The notes below the pieces were generated by a model, which was not told the origin of the DNA, did no database searches, and saw only the letters and a program-made list of their open reading frames with translations. Below, one piece after another: positions 1 through 5,458 of a stretch of 11,534 nucleotides of DNA. The DNA is from Thermoanaerobaculia bacterium (lineage in GTDB: Bacteria; Bacteroidota; Bacteroidia; Chitinophagales; Saprospiraceae): assembly GCA_023151335.1 (NCBI GenBank), contig JAKLJF010000098.1, forward strand, positions 1-11,534, given 5' to 3'. The position numbers and the translations under genes were made by a program. Position 1 is the stretch's first letter. Every line of letters starts with the position of its first letter.

Positions 1-493
1 CTCCTATACCATCTCCGGGGTAATGAACGCCCACATAAACCTGTGCCAGGGCAATACGGGAAGCCCAGGTCAGCAATACAATGCGGCACCAGGGCAAGGC
101 AGTTTGTAAGACTGAAGCGGTATAAACAGCCACGGCAAAATGGTTGGCTGCATGAGAGGAGGTAAAACTGTACCCGCTGCCGCAAGTTGTTCGCATTCGC
201 AGTTCCTCCTTCAGTACCGGATCATTACAGGGGCGGAGGCGACGTACGTTTTTTTTGATCAGGGTACTGCTCGTAAAGTCGGCCAGCCCGGCGGCCAGCA
301 CCAGCCCGGCAATAAAAATCCATCCTTTTTTATGTCCGTAATTATGCCAGGCGAACACGGCCAGAAACAGGTACAGGGGCGCCCAGAACCATTTTTCCCG
401 AAACAAAGGCAACAAGGCATCGAATACCGGATTACTCAACGATCCGTTTATCCATTGAAACACCTCCGTGTCAATCGTTTGCCACCAAGTCAT
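1..493 (-). CDS. PAP2-family membrane phosphatase (C-terminus cut by window edge)
   Basis: Reading leftward from the ATG at 493-491 gives an open frame of 164 codons that runs off the window edge, so the C-terminus is missing. The PAP2 (type 2 phosphatidic acid phosphatase / undecaprenyl-diphosphatase-like) signature is visible: K80-x6-R87-P88 (motif 1), T111-S-S-H114 in place of PSGH (motif 2), and Y153-V-G-V-H157-x3-D161 (motif 3). Hydrophobic segments near residues 36-50, 57-72, 116-134 and 138-156 fit an inner-membrane enzyme removing phosphate from a lipid phosphate or diphosphate facing the periplasm; the substrate cannot be read from sequence. The position that is normally the Arg of SR-x5-H is Gln151, which is unusual. 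The start is 1 nt after the stop of the upstream methyltransferase gene, so the two are almost certainly co-transcribed and perhaps translationally coupled. The family call is secure; the substrate is not known. Confidence 0.88.
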   Translation of the reverse strand, partial: MTWWQTIDTEVFQWINGSLSNPVFDALLPLFREKWFWAPLYLFLAVFAWHNYGHKKGWIFIAGLVLAAGLADFTSSTLIKKNVRRLRPCNDPVLKEELRMRTTCGSGYSFTSSHAANHFAVAVYTASVLQTALPWCRIVLLTWASRIALAQVYVGVHYPGDGIG

Positions 494-494
494 C

Positions 495-1229
495 TTAACA
501 CGGTTTTTCTGCTAAAAGGATCAGCCGTTTGGAGGTCAATGGATCAAAGGGCTCCAGGTTGTGATCGCCGTACGTATCCAGAAGTTGCAGGCCGGCCGCG
601 GAGAACATCTGCTTAAAATCGTCCGGAAGAAAAAGCCTTACCCGCTCCCGGAATTGAAAACGGCGTCCGCCTGTTTCAAATAACACTTGTTTGAATACAT
701 GTTTGCCGCGTATGTATTTTTTTAAGTGGAAATCGATGCCGTCGAGGGATTTGGTTTCCATCCTGATCAAATGGTCGCGCACCCAGGCAGCATTAAAAAA
801 ATCAAGCACAAAAAGCCCCCCCGGTTTAAGTCCTTTATTTACGTTCCGAAGCGAGTTTACATGATCCTGGTCGGTACTGAAATACCCGAAGCTGGTAAAA
901 ATATTCAGGATGGCATCAAAATAATTGATACGGAAAGGGTGCCGCATGTCATGCTGATAGAAGGAAAGCCGTTCGTGTTCGAAATGACGGGCAAAAGCTA
1001 TGTTGGAGCCGGAAACGTCAAGGCCTGTCACATCGAAACCCTTTTCTGCCAGGTAGCGCGCATGCCGGCCTTTGCCACAGGCCAGATCAAGGACGCGTGC
1101 GCCGTCGGGAAGCGGCAAAATTCGCAACAAATTGTCTATGAACAATTTAGCTTCCCTGTCATCGTGGCTTTGGTATAAAATGTGATAATAAGGTGAATCG
1201 AACCAATCCGTAAACCATTCGCTTTTCAT
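495..1229 (-). CDS. Class I SAM-dependent methyltransferase
   Basis: This 244-residue soluble protein has the Rossmann-like methyltransferase fold signature: motif I VLDLACGKGRH at residues 46-56 (SAM-binding glycine loop), the acidic residue ending strand 2 at D71 (GLDVS), and a later LKPGGLFVLDFF segment typical of motif III. It belongs to the broad Methyltransf_11/25-like group. The substrate is unknown; no extra domain or membrane segment is present. The ATG at 1229 is supported by a -7 element 18 nt upstream. The downstream PAP2 phosphatase gene starts 1 nt after this stop, so the pair forms an operon. The link might mean lipid or quinone-related metabolism, but that is only a guess. Base composition resembles the neighbours and there is no sign of transfer. 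Confidence 0.87.
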   Translation of the reverse strand: MKSEWFTDWFDSPYYHILYQSHDDREAKLFIDNLLRILPLPDGARVLDLACGKGRHARYLAEKGFDVTGLDVSGSNIAFARHFEHERLSFYQHDMRHPFRINYFDAILNIFTSFGYFSTDQDHVNSLRNVNKGLKPGGLFVLDFFNAAWVRDHLIRMETKSLDGIDFHLKKYIRGKHVFKQVLFETGGRRFQFRERVRLFLPDDFKQMFSAAGLQLLDTYGDHNLEPFDPLTSKRLILLAEKPC

Positions 1230-1247
1230 AATGCCAAGTTTTCGGGC

Positions 1248-1255
1248 TAAAGGTA
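1248..1255 (-). promoter_or_regulatory. Candidate -7 promoter element for the methyltransferase-phosphatase pair
   Basis: Read on the minus strand this is TACCTTTA, a 7/8 match to the Bacteroidota -7 consensus TAnnTTTG. It ends 18 nt before the methyltransferase ATG. No clear TTG (-33) is visible at the usual distance; that position falls beside the start of the 8-bp tandem array at 1271. The call rests on position and similarity to the TACCTTTG elements at 4252 and 5440. Confidence 0.45.
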
Positions 1256-1270
1256 GAGGGTTTTTACATT

Positions 1271-1350
1271 GAGTGATTGAGTGATTGAGTGATTGAGTGA
1301 TTGAGTGATTGAGTGATTGAGTGATTGAGTGATTGAGTGATTGAGTGATT
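1271..1350. repeat. Tandem array, 10 perfect copies of GAGTGATT (8 bp)
   Basis: Ten uninterrupted identical 8-bp units occupy 80 bp of the divergent region between the methyltransferase (leftward) and mqnB (rightward). Perfect identity suggests recent expansion by slipped-strand mispairing and probable copy-number variation between strains. The left end begins 16 bp beyond the methyltransferase -7 element and the right end lies 40 bp before the mqnB -7 element, so length change would alter upstream promoter spacing rather than a reading frame. Confidence 0.97.
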
Positions 1351-1390
1351 GGGATAAAGGTAAGATAGGTTTAAACTCGATCCGGTCTGT

Positions 1391-1398
1391 TATTTTTA
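1391..1398 (+). promoter_or_regulatory. Candidate -7 promoter element for mqnB
   Basis: The sequence TATTTTTA matches 7 of 8 positions of TAnnTTTG and ends 13 nt before the mqnB ATG, giving a very short predicted leader. No TTG at -33 spacing is visible, so the assignment is tentative. Confidence 0.35.
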
Positions 1399-1411
1399 CC
1401 CCAAAAAACGG

Positions 1412-2104
1412 ATGAATTTGTTACTGGTAGCCGCCACGCCATTTGAAATTGCTCCCACGCTTCGTTTTTTGGAAAATAACTTTAGCCAAACCACCCCGGG
1501 GCTTTATCAAAAAGACGAACTTCAAATCAGTCCGTTAATAACCGGCGTGGGCAGTGTTGCCACTGCCTGGCGTCTGGCCTTACATTTGTCATCTGCCCCC
1601 GTAGATTGGGCGCTAAACGCTGGTGTTGCCGGCGCGTTTGACCGTTCACTGGCATTGGGCGATGTGGTACAGGTTGTTTCAGAGCAATTCGGCGACCTCG
1701 GTGTGGAAGACGCCGGAGGGCATTTTACCGATCTTTTTCAATTGGGCCTGGCTGAACCCAATGCCTGGCCTTTTGTCCAGGGCAAATTGAACAATCCCAC
1801 AGCAGGCCAAACCCGGTTTTTACCCACTGTGCAAGGTCTGACGGTTAACCGGGTGCATGGTTATCAGTCCTCCATTGAAGCCGCCCAACGATCATTTCCC
1901 GATGCGCAAGTGGAAAGCATGGAAGGCGCCGCCTTTTTTTACGGTTGTTTATCTGCAAACATTCCGTTTGCTGAAATACGCGCCATTTCCAACTACGTGG
2001 AGCCCCGCAATCGTGCCAACTGGCAACTGGAAACCGCCATCGAAAACCTCAATCAGGTACTCCTTCAAATCATCGAAAGTCTGAGTGTAAGTCGTAAGTC
2101 GTAA
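1412..2104 (+). CDS. mqnB: Futalosine hydrolase
   Basis: The 230-residue product is a PNP/UDP-family (MTA/SAH-nucleosidase-like) enzyme of the futalosine route of menaquinone synthesis; MqnB hydrolyses futalosine to dehypoxanthine futalosine and hypoxanthine in the cytoplasm. Visible signatures: an N-terminal LLVAATPFEI strand-loop, the GVGSVATAW nucleoside-binding glycine segment, NAGVAGAF, a GDVVQV strand, the catalytic-region VESMEGAAF at residues 167-175, and ISNYVEPRN followed by W near the C-terminus, a futalosine-hydrolase-like motif. Length fits the family. The last five residues (V226-S-R-K-S230) and the TAA stop are encoded by the start of the 7-bp tandem array at 2087-2149, so the native 3' end may have been replaced or trimmed. 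It is monocistronic here and converges on the saccharopine dehydrogenase gene. The alternative, a generic MTA/SAH nucleosidase, fits less well. Confidence 0.9.
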   Translation: MNLLLVAATPFEIAPTLRFLENNFSQTTPGLYQKDELQISPLITGVGSVATAWRLALHLSSAPVDWALNAGVAGAFDRSLALGDVVQVVSEQFGDLGVEDAGGHFTDLFQLGLAEPNAWPFVQGKLNNPTAGQTRFLPTVQGLTVNRVHGYQSSIEAAQRSFPDAQVESMEGAAFFYGCLSANIPFAEIRAISNYVEPRNRANWQLETAIENLNQVLLQIIESLSVSRKS

Positions 2105-2149
2105 GTCGTAAGTCGTAAGTCGTAAGTCGTAAGTCGTAAGTCGTAAGTC
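2087..2149. repeat. Tandem array, 9 perfect copies of GTAAGTC (7 bp)
   Basis: Nine identical 7-bp units start in frame at codon 226 of mqnB, supply its stop codon (TAA at 2102-2104), and continue to 2 bp before the stop of the convergent saccharopine dehydrogenase gene (2152-2154). Because the unit is 7 bp, every reading frame meets TAA within 21 nt of entering the array, so copy-number change beyond the first three units cannot lengthen MqnB. Open frames across the array encode a TTYDLRL heptapeptide repeat and are spurious. Confidence 0.97.
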
Positions 2150-2151
2150 AT

Positions 2152-3483
2152 TCACTCCTCTTTCTCTGTAAACTTTACCCCATACTGTTCCAATTCCTGC
2201 ATCACCGGTTCATACACTTCGGGCATGGTAGGGATATTGACGCCCGTGGTGGATATTTTATCCATCAAAAGTAATTTGACAAAAATACCGAGGGGCAGAC
2301 CCACGAGACGGGACATGGCTGTATCGGCGCCGTTGCTACCTTTCATCGTGAGGGTGGAGGTCAGTTTGTGTTTGCGCCGGTTGATCTCGTACTCAAAAAC
2401 GTGCTGCATAATGACCATGTCTTTGTCGTTGGGTTGAAGCGCCCATTTTTCGAGCAGGAGGTTTTCGAGGATCAGGGCCGGTGTCGCGTTTTTAACCTTG
2501 ATACGCCGTTTACTAAACAGTCCGAGCCATTCCAGTTTTTGCATGATCTCTCCTTCAGGGTCGGTTTCGATGAGTTTTGCTATACGGTCTTTTACCGAGC
2601 CGGTGTGCTGGCTTATGCCGAGAAATGCCTCCATCAGGTCGTGGTAAGTCAGTTTATCGGAATCGACGATCGGGAAAGTGGCGTCGGTTAGTCCGATGCG
2701 TACCAGGGCATTCCAGGCATCACAGAAGCCTTTGTGCCGGATAGTGCCGCGGAACATGGTTTTAATATCCTGAAGGCCATACGCCTCGCGGTACAACAGG
2801 GAGTCGCGATTGGCGTATACTTCCCATTCACCCATGCCCGGAATATTCACCAGCCGGTATTGCCGGAACAGCCGGCGGTACGGGATATACTTTAACTTAC
2901 CGTCTTCCAGGAACTGAGCAGTACCCTGACCGGCCAATACCACGTTCCGGGGGTTCCAGCTAAACTTGTAATGCCAGGGATTGTCGTCGCTTTCCGGCGC
3001 TACCAATCCGCCGGTATAAGAATAAAAAGCCGTGATTTTCCCACCCCTGGCTTTGATCTGGTGGATGCGTTGCATGGCGCTCATGTGGTCGATGCCGGGA
3101 TCAAGGCCCAATTCATTCATAAACACCAGCGCGCGTTGACGCGCCTCATCGCCCAGACGAAAAACCTGCTTGGATACGTAACTTGCCGTAACCATGTGTT
3201 TACCCAGGGAAATACAATCCTGCGCCACTTCCAGGTGCATTTGCGGGGGCAGGAGGGATACGACCACGTCGTGCCGGTTGATGATATCGCGCCGGTCATT
3301 CGGCTTCGAGGCATCGAGCCAAATGGCGCGGCCGTTTGGGTTGTCGCCAACTTTTTGGCGGGCAAGATCGATGTCCGCATCAGCCACCGTGATAAAAAAA
3401 TTATGTTGCCTGGCTTGCTCCAGAGTATAATTGATAAGCGCCGTGGCAGAACGCCCGGCCCCGATGATGAGCAGATTTTTCAT
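2152..3483 (-). CDS. Saccharopine dehydrogenase-like oxidoreductase (LYS9 type)
   Basis: The 443-residue protein has an N-terminal NAD(P)-binding Rossmann fold (GAGRSA at residues 8-13, acidic end of strand 2 at D35-A-D37, SLLPPQMH at 76-83) followed by the saccharopine dehydrogenase C-terminal domain. The substrate-domain signature includes GLDPGIDHM (126-134) and the TGGLVAPESDDNP stretch with YKFSW (157-176), then segments resembling the PGM, YANRDS and RGT-R-KGF motifs of fungal LYS9. Enzymes of this group interconvert saccharopine with glutamate and aminoadipate semialdehyde, in lysine breakdown in bacteria or synthesis in fungi; catabolism is the likelier role here. Length matches single-domain LYS9 enzymes. 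The ATG at 3483 immediately precedes the Rossmann strand. The gene is alone; the nearest convincing leftward promoter is at 3926-3956, which would give a leader of about 435 nt. Exact substrate specificity is inferred. Confidence 0.88.
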   Translation of the reverse strand: MKNLLIIGAGRSATALINYTLEQARQHNFFITVADADIDLARQKVGDNPNGRAIWLDASKPNDRRDIINRHDVVVSLLPPQMHLEVAQDCISLGKHMVTASYVSKQVFRLGDEARQRALVFMNELGLDPGIDHMSAMQRIHQIKARGGKITAFYSYTGGLVAPESDDNPWHYKFSWNPRNVVLAGQGTAQFLEDGKLKYIPYRRLFRQYRLVNIPGMGEWEVYANRDSLLYREAYGLQDIKTMFRGTIRHKGFCDAWNALVRIGLTDATFPIVDSDKLTYHDLMEAFLGISQHTGSVKDRIAKLIETDPEGEIMQKLEWLGLFSKRRIKVKNATPALILENLLLEKWALQPNDKDMVIMQHVFEYEINRRKHKLTSTLTMKGSNGADTAMSRLVGLPLGIFVKLLLMDKISTTGVNIPTMPEVYEPVMQELEQYGVKFTEKEE

Positions 3484-3591
3484 ATTGATTTAGAAATAAT
3501 AAATTCACAATTTTTAAAGATTAAAATGGTTACAATATTAATAATCAATTACTTAAAATTAAATCAAATAATTCTTTCACCTAATAAATCT

Positions 3592-3729
3592 TCACAAGTG
3601 CCTAAAAATGTTATTTGCATCCCGGTTCAGGTGCCACACTTTTGTACCGTCAAAAGACGCCGGTACTGATTCAAACGAGAACCATACGGCGTTTTGGATA
3701 TGTTCATGGGATTTCAACTTTTGGCGCAC
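3592..3729 (-). CDS. Possible 45-codon small ORF (doubtful)
   Basis: From GTG at 3729 to TGA at 3592 a 45-residue frame is open in the leader of the saccharopine dehydrogenase gene. Its composition (aromatic-rich segment VWFSFE, then FDGTKVWHLNRD) and locally higher GC than the flanks look more protein-like than chance, but there is no ATG, no ribosome binding site, and a stop lies directly upstream. It could be a leader peptide, the 3' remnant of a decayed gene, or nothing. I do not recognise a family. Confidence 0.15.
   Translation of the reverse strand: MRQKLKSHEHIQNAVWFSFESVPASFDGTKVWHLNRDANNIFRHL
3700..3713 (+). repeat. 14-mer ATGTTCATGGGATT, copy 1
   Basis: This is an exact match to copy 3 at 4193-4206 and a 13/14 match to copy 2 at 3843-3856. 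All three lie in the same intergenic region and the same orientation. Confidence 0.85.
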
Positions 3730-3733
3730 TTAT

Positions 3734-3787
3734 AAGCAGAAAGCCGTTTTTAATTTCGATTTTCAAAATTAAACCGGCCTTCTGCTT
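3734..3787 (-). other. Long hairpin in the leftward leader region
   Basis: Positions 3734-3746 pair with 3775-3787 (13 pairs, one being A3742/C3779), and 3749-3756 pair with 3766-3773 (8 pairs), leaving a 9-nt loop. In leftward RNA the A/C mismatch becomes a U-G wobble, so the fold is better on the minus strand. The segment 3774-3787 can alternatively pair with 3796-3809 (8 + 5 pairs around C3782/A3801, which also becomes a G-U wobble on the minus strand), so two folds are mutually exclusive. Confidence 0.5.
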
Positions 3788-3792
3788 GCGCT

Positions 3793-3825
3793 AAAAAGCA
3801 AAAGGCCGGCCTTTTACAGCCGGCC
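3793..3825 (-). terminator. Intrinsic terminator, leftward
   Basis: On the minus strand GGCCGGC (3825-3819) pairs with GCCGGCC (3810-3804) across an 8-nt loop and is followed directly by TTTTGCTTTTT (3803-3793). The rightward side has no T tract after the stem, so the element is directional. Confidence 0.5.
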
Positions 3826-3842
3826 CCCATTCCACAAGGGAG

Positions 3843-3856
3843 ATGTGCATGGGATT
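3843..3856 (+). repeat. 14-mer ATGTGCATGGGATT, copy 2 (one mismatch)
   Basis: It differs from copies 1 and 3 only at the fifth base (G for T). It lies inside the candidate leftward RNA. Confidence 0.75.
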
Positions 3857-3890
3857 AAAACAAATTTATTGCCATAAGGGGGGATTAGTT

Positions 3891-4010
3891 ATGGCGGAGG
3901 AAATGGATTTAAATTTATCAAAGGCCAAATGTAAGCCACAATTTTTTGCCAGGCAACTGCTCTTTCCAAAAAATTTGCAAACCGCCCAAAACCACCCTGA
4001 ATCGGGGTAA
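3891..4010 (+). CDS. Possible 39-codon small ORF (doubtful)
   Basis: ATG at 3891 opens a 39-residue frame ending TAA at 4008-4010, with a purine-rich AAGGGGGG tract 6 nt upstream that could serve as a ribosome binding site. The predicted peptide begins MAEEMDLNLSK and is basic in the middle. No family is recognised. Its only contextual support is the rightward terminator at 4218-4247, which otherwise has no gene to end. It overlaps the opposite-strand promoter at 3926-3956. Confidence 0.2.
   Translation: MAEEMDLNLSKAKCKPQFFARQLLFPKNLQTAQNHPESG
3926..3956 (-). promoter_or_regulatory. Candidate Bacteroidota promoter, leftward
   Basis: On the minus strand TTG (3956-3954) is followed by a 20-nt spacer and TACATTTG (3933-3926), an exact match to TAnnTTTG. 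Both elements and the spacing fit the known Bacteroidota sigma-ABfr-type consensus. It is the best promoter upstream of the saccharopine dehydrogenase gene and would start RNA near 3920. Confidence 0.5.
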
Positions 4011-4080
4011 AAAATGCCTGAAAAACAGACCTAAAGCGCTTACATCAAACTTTCACCTATTATTAAATCTGCAGCGGTTT

Positions 4081-4143
4081 ATGAACACACCTGTTACAAT
4101 CAAAATCAAAAACGGTACCATTCGTGTTTCTAATCCCCGCTAA
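4081..4143 (+). CDS. Possible 20-codon small ORF (doubtful)
   Basis: ATG at 4081 to TAA at 4141-4143 encodes a 20-residue peptide with alternating polar/hydrophobic residues (VTIKIKNGTIRV), as in a beta hairpin. The same frame is open upstream to a TTG at 3946 (65 codons), so it might be the tail of a decayed gene. No ribosome binding site or family match is seen. Confidence 0.12.
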   Translation: MNTPVTIKIKNGTIRVSNPR

Positions 4144-4192
4144 ATGTCGCCCCCCCGTGAACACGGCTCACGTACAATGCTCTTAACGATTA

Positions 4193-4206
4193 ATGTTCAT
4201 GGGATT
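4193..4206 (+). repeat. 14-mer ATGTTCATGGGATT, copy 3
   Basis: This is identical to copy 1 at 3700-3713. It lies 11 bp before the stem of the rightward terminator at 4218. Confidence 0.85.
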
Positions 4207-4217
4207 ATACCTTACCG

Positions 4218-4247
4218 GTCCTGCCGAATGTGGCAGGACTTTTTTTT
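4218..4247 (+). terminator. Intrinsic terminator, rightward
   Basis: A perfect 8-bp stem GTCCTGCC (4218-4225) / GGCAGGAC (4232-4239) with a 6-nt loop is followed by eight T residues (4240-4247). It is strong and directional. No recognised rightward gene precedes it in this intergenic region, implying an unannotated rightward transcript. The T run ends 4 bp before the -7 element of the next gene. Confidence 0.85.
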
Positions 4248-4251
4248 GCCT

Positions 4252-4259
4252 TACCTTTG
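4252..4259 (+). promoter_or_regulatory. -7 promoter element of the TonB-C/TPR gene
   Basis: TACCTTTG is an exact match to TAnnTTTG and ends 24 nt before the ATG at 4284. Its position inside the 5' extension of the longer frame argues that a GTG start at 4230 is wrong. Confidence 0.6.
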
Positions 4260-4283
4260 CGGGCAAATTTTAGAACATACAGC

Positions 4284-5378
4284 ATGAAGCAAACGACGCT
4301 GTGGGTATTTTTAACCCTTACCTGCACCTTTCTGAGCGCCCAAACGCCAGCCGATACCACCGTTTACGATGTCGCCGAAAAACTGCCCATTCCACTGCTC
4401 GCCAGTTGTCAACCCCAGCAGCATCCGGGCTGGACGGAAGACAGCATTCGCCGTTGCGCGGAGACACAATTGCTCAGCATACTGACCCGTAATATCCGGT
4501 ACCCGGAAGAAGCCCGTCAAAATAACATCGAAGGCACGGTGGTGGCCTCATTTATTGTGGAACCCACCGGACGTATGTCGAACATACACATCATCAAAGA
4601 CATAGGCAGCGGCTGTGGCGAGGAGGCATTGCGTGTTTTGCGGGCTTTGGACACTGCCGGTCTGCGATGGGTTCCGGCCATACATCAGGGCAAACCCGTT
4701 CGCATGAAACAGGCCCTGCCGCTGCGGTTCAAACTGCAGGAAGCCCTGCCTTATTACATTGCCGGATCCGGCGATACCATTTATACCCTGGTGGAAACAC
4801 AGCCCGGCTTTCGCGGCGGCGCCGACTCCCTGCTCGCATTCATTGTGAACCGCCTGGAATACCCGGTGAAATACCGCGACAGTTGCAAAACCGGCATCAT
4901 TGAAATGGCGCTGCTCATCCGGCCCAATGGCCGTGCAGAGGTGGACAACCAACTGGATTTCAGCAACCTCGGTATGGATTTCCAATGGCAGGCCCTTCGC
5001 ATGGTCAACCGCACTGCCGGTCTCTGGACGCCCGCTACCTACGACGGCAAACCCGTTACCACTACCCTACCCCTGCGCGCCTTGTTCAAATCGGATCAGC
5101 CGGCCTGCGCTGCCGCGAATGAAAAGTTCGATCAGGCCATGATACTGGCCGACAACGGCGCGGAATTCGCCGGACAGAACCAGCCGGAAAAAGCCATCGA
5201 ACAATGGAACCAAGCCCTGGCCTTGCTGCCCGACAACACCGAACTGCTCTACTACCGGGGCACCGCCCTGCTCTCGCTCAACCGCAAAGAAGAAGCGTGC
5301 CAGGATTTTAACCGGGTAAAGGCGATATTAGGGGTAACGTGGTTTGAGCCGTTGCGGCGGCTGGTGTGCGGGTGGTAA
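4284..5378 (+). CDS. Secreted TonB C-terminal-domain protein with TPR
   Basis: The product, 364 residues from the ATG at 4284, starts with a signal peptide (MK, hydrophobic core at residues 5-17, LSA before Q20), so it is exported. Residues about 70-152 are a TonB C-terminal domain (RYPEEARQNNIEGTV, then V-x-F-x-V-x-P-x-G-R, and a closing LPLRFKL strand). Residues about 190-270 look like a second, diverged copy (YPVKYRDS, then IRPNGRAEV, WTPATYDGKPV, LPLRALF). Residues about 280-350 form one or two TPR helices. Unlike true TonB it has no N-terminal membrane anchor or proline-rich linker, so it probably does not energise outer-membrane transporters; many Bacteroidota carry such periplasmic paralogues of unknown role. 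The frame is open back to a GTG at 4230, but this overlaps the promoter and would bury the signal peptide. It has its own promoter and is followed by a promoter for the response regulator. Confidence 0.85.
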   Translation: MKQTTLWVFLTLTCTFLSAQTPADTTVYDVAEKLPIPLLASCQPQQHPGWTEDSIRRCAETQLLSILTRNIRYPEEARQNNIEGTVVASFIVEPTGRMSNIHIIKDIGSGCGEEALRVLRALDTAGLRWVPAIHQGKPVRMKQALPLRFKLQEALPYYIAGSGDTIYTLVETQPGFRGGADSLLAFIVNRLEYPVKYRDSCKTGIIEMALLIRPNGRAEVDNQLDFSNLGMDFQWQALRMVNRTAGLWTPATYDGKPVTTTLPLRALFKSDQPACAAANEKFDQAMILADNGAEFAGQNQPEKAIEQWNQALALLPDNTELLYYRGTALLSLNRKEEACQDFNRVKAILGVTWFEPLRRLVCGW

Positions 5379-5388
5379 GTGAGGGAAA

Positions 5389-5406
5389 CTTAACCTTAAC
5401 TTAATG
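5389..5406 (+). promoter_or_regulatory. Possible regulator-binding direct repeat upstream of the response regulator gene
   Basis: CTTAAC occurs twice back to back (5389-5394, 5395-5400) and is followed by TTAATG (5401-5406), giving a 6-bp-period repeat about 35-50 bp upstream of the -7 element at 5440. OmpR/PhoB-family regulators bind direct repeats and often control their own genes, although their usual period is about 11 bp. It may be a chance AT-rich run. Confidence 0.25.
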
Positions 5407-5439
5407 TTCCGTTGCCTACTGCTCACCATTCGTCCTCTC

Positions 5440-5447
5440 TACCTTTG
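5440..5447 (+). promoter_or_regulatory. -7 promoter element of the two-component operon
   Basis: TACCTTTG matches TAnnTTTG exactly and ends 11 nt before the ATG at 5459, so the leader would be only about 5-8 nt. A TTG at 5412-5414 lies upstream with a 25-nt spacer, slightly longer than usual. Confidence 0.6.
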
Positions 5448-5458
5448 CAGCCAAATTC

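Larger units (their letters stand above)
3793..3920 (-). ncRNA. Candidate leftward small RNA or attenuated leader, about 125 nt
   Basis: A good leftward promoter (3926-3956) predicts a transcript start near 3920, and an intrinsic-terminator-like structure ends near 3793. No convincing coding frame lies between; the only ATG frame running into the terminator is 19 codons. The RNA contains a small stem (CTCCC with GGGGG around 3825-3842) and one copy of the 14-mer. It may be a free-standing small RNA, or the 5' leader of the saccharopine dehydrogenase gene with partial termination. I do not recognise an RNA family. Confidence 0.33.
3484..4283. other. 800-bp AT-rich divergent intergenic region
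   Basis: No recognisable protein family is encoded between the leftward saccharopine dehydrogenase gene and the rightward TonB-C gene. The part nearest the dehydrogenase (3484-3600) is very AT-rich and shows no -7 element. The centre (3734-3825) holds overlapping hairpins, including a perfect 16-bp palindrome AAAAGGCCGGCCTTTT at 3800-3815. Other contents are listed separately: a leftward promoter, a leftward terminator, three 14-mers, weak small ORFs and a rightward terminator. A small stem GTACCG/CGGTAC (3644-3649 with 3661-3666) is also present. Confidence 0.85.

Noticed and set aside
1271..1350. CRISPR array
   Set aside because: The units are 8 bp, contiguous and without spacers, and no cas gene is present.
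1949..2155. Leftward 68-codon frame with a TTYDLRL heptapeptide repeat
   Set aside because: It is the translation of the 7-bp tandem array and runs antisense into mqnB; repeats of this kind give open frames by chance.
3615..3640. GGTTCAGGTGCCA resembling a tRNA T-arm and CCA end
   Set aside because: No acceptor stem, D-arm or anticodon arm can be formed upstream.
3838..3893. Leftward 19-codon frame (3850-3791) running into the terminator
   Set aside because: It consists mostly of the terminator stem and T tract; no ribosome binding site or other support.
4230..4283. GTG-initiated N-terminal extension of the TonB-C protein
   Set aside because: It would include the terminator T run and the -7 promoter element and would hide a clear signal peptide starting at 4284.
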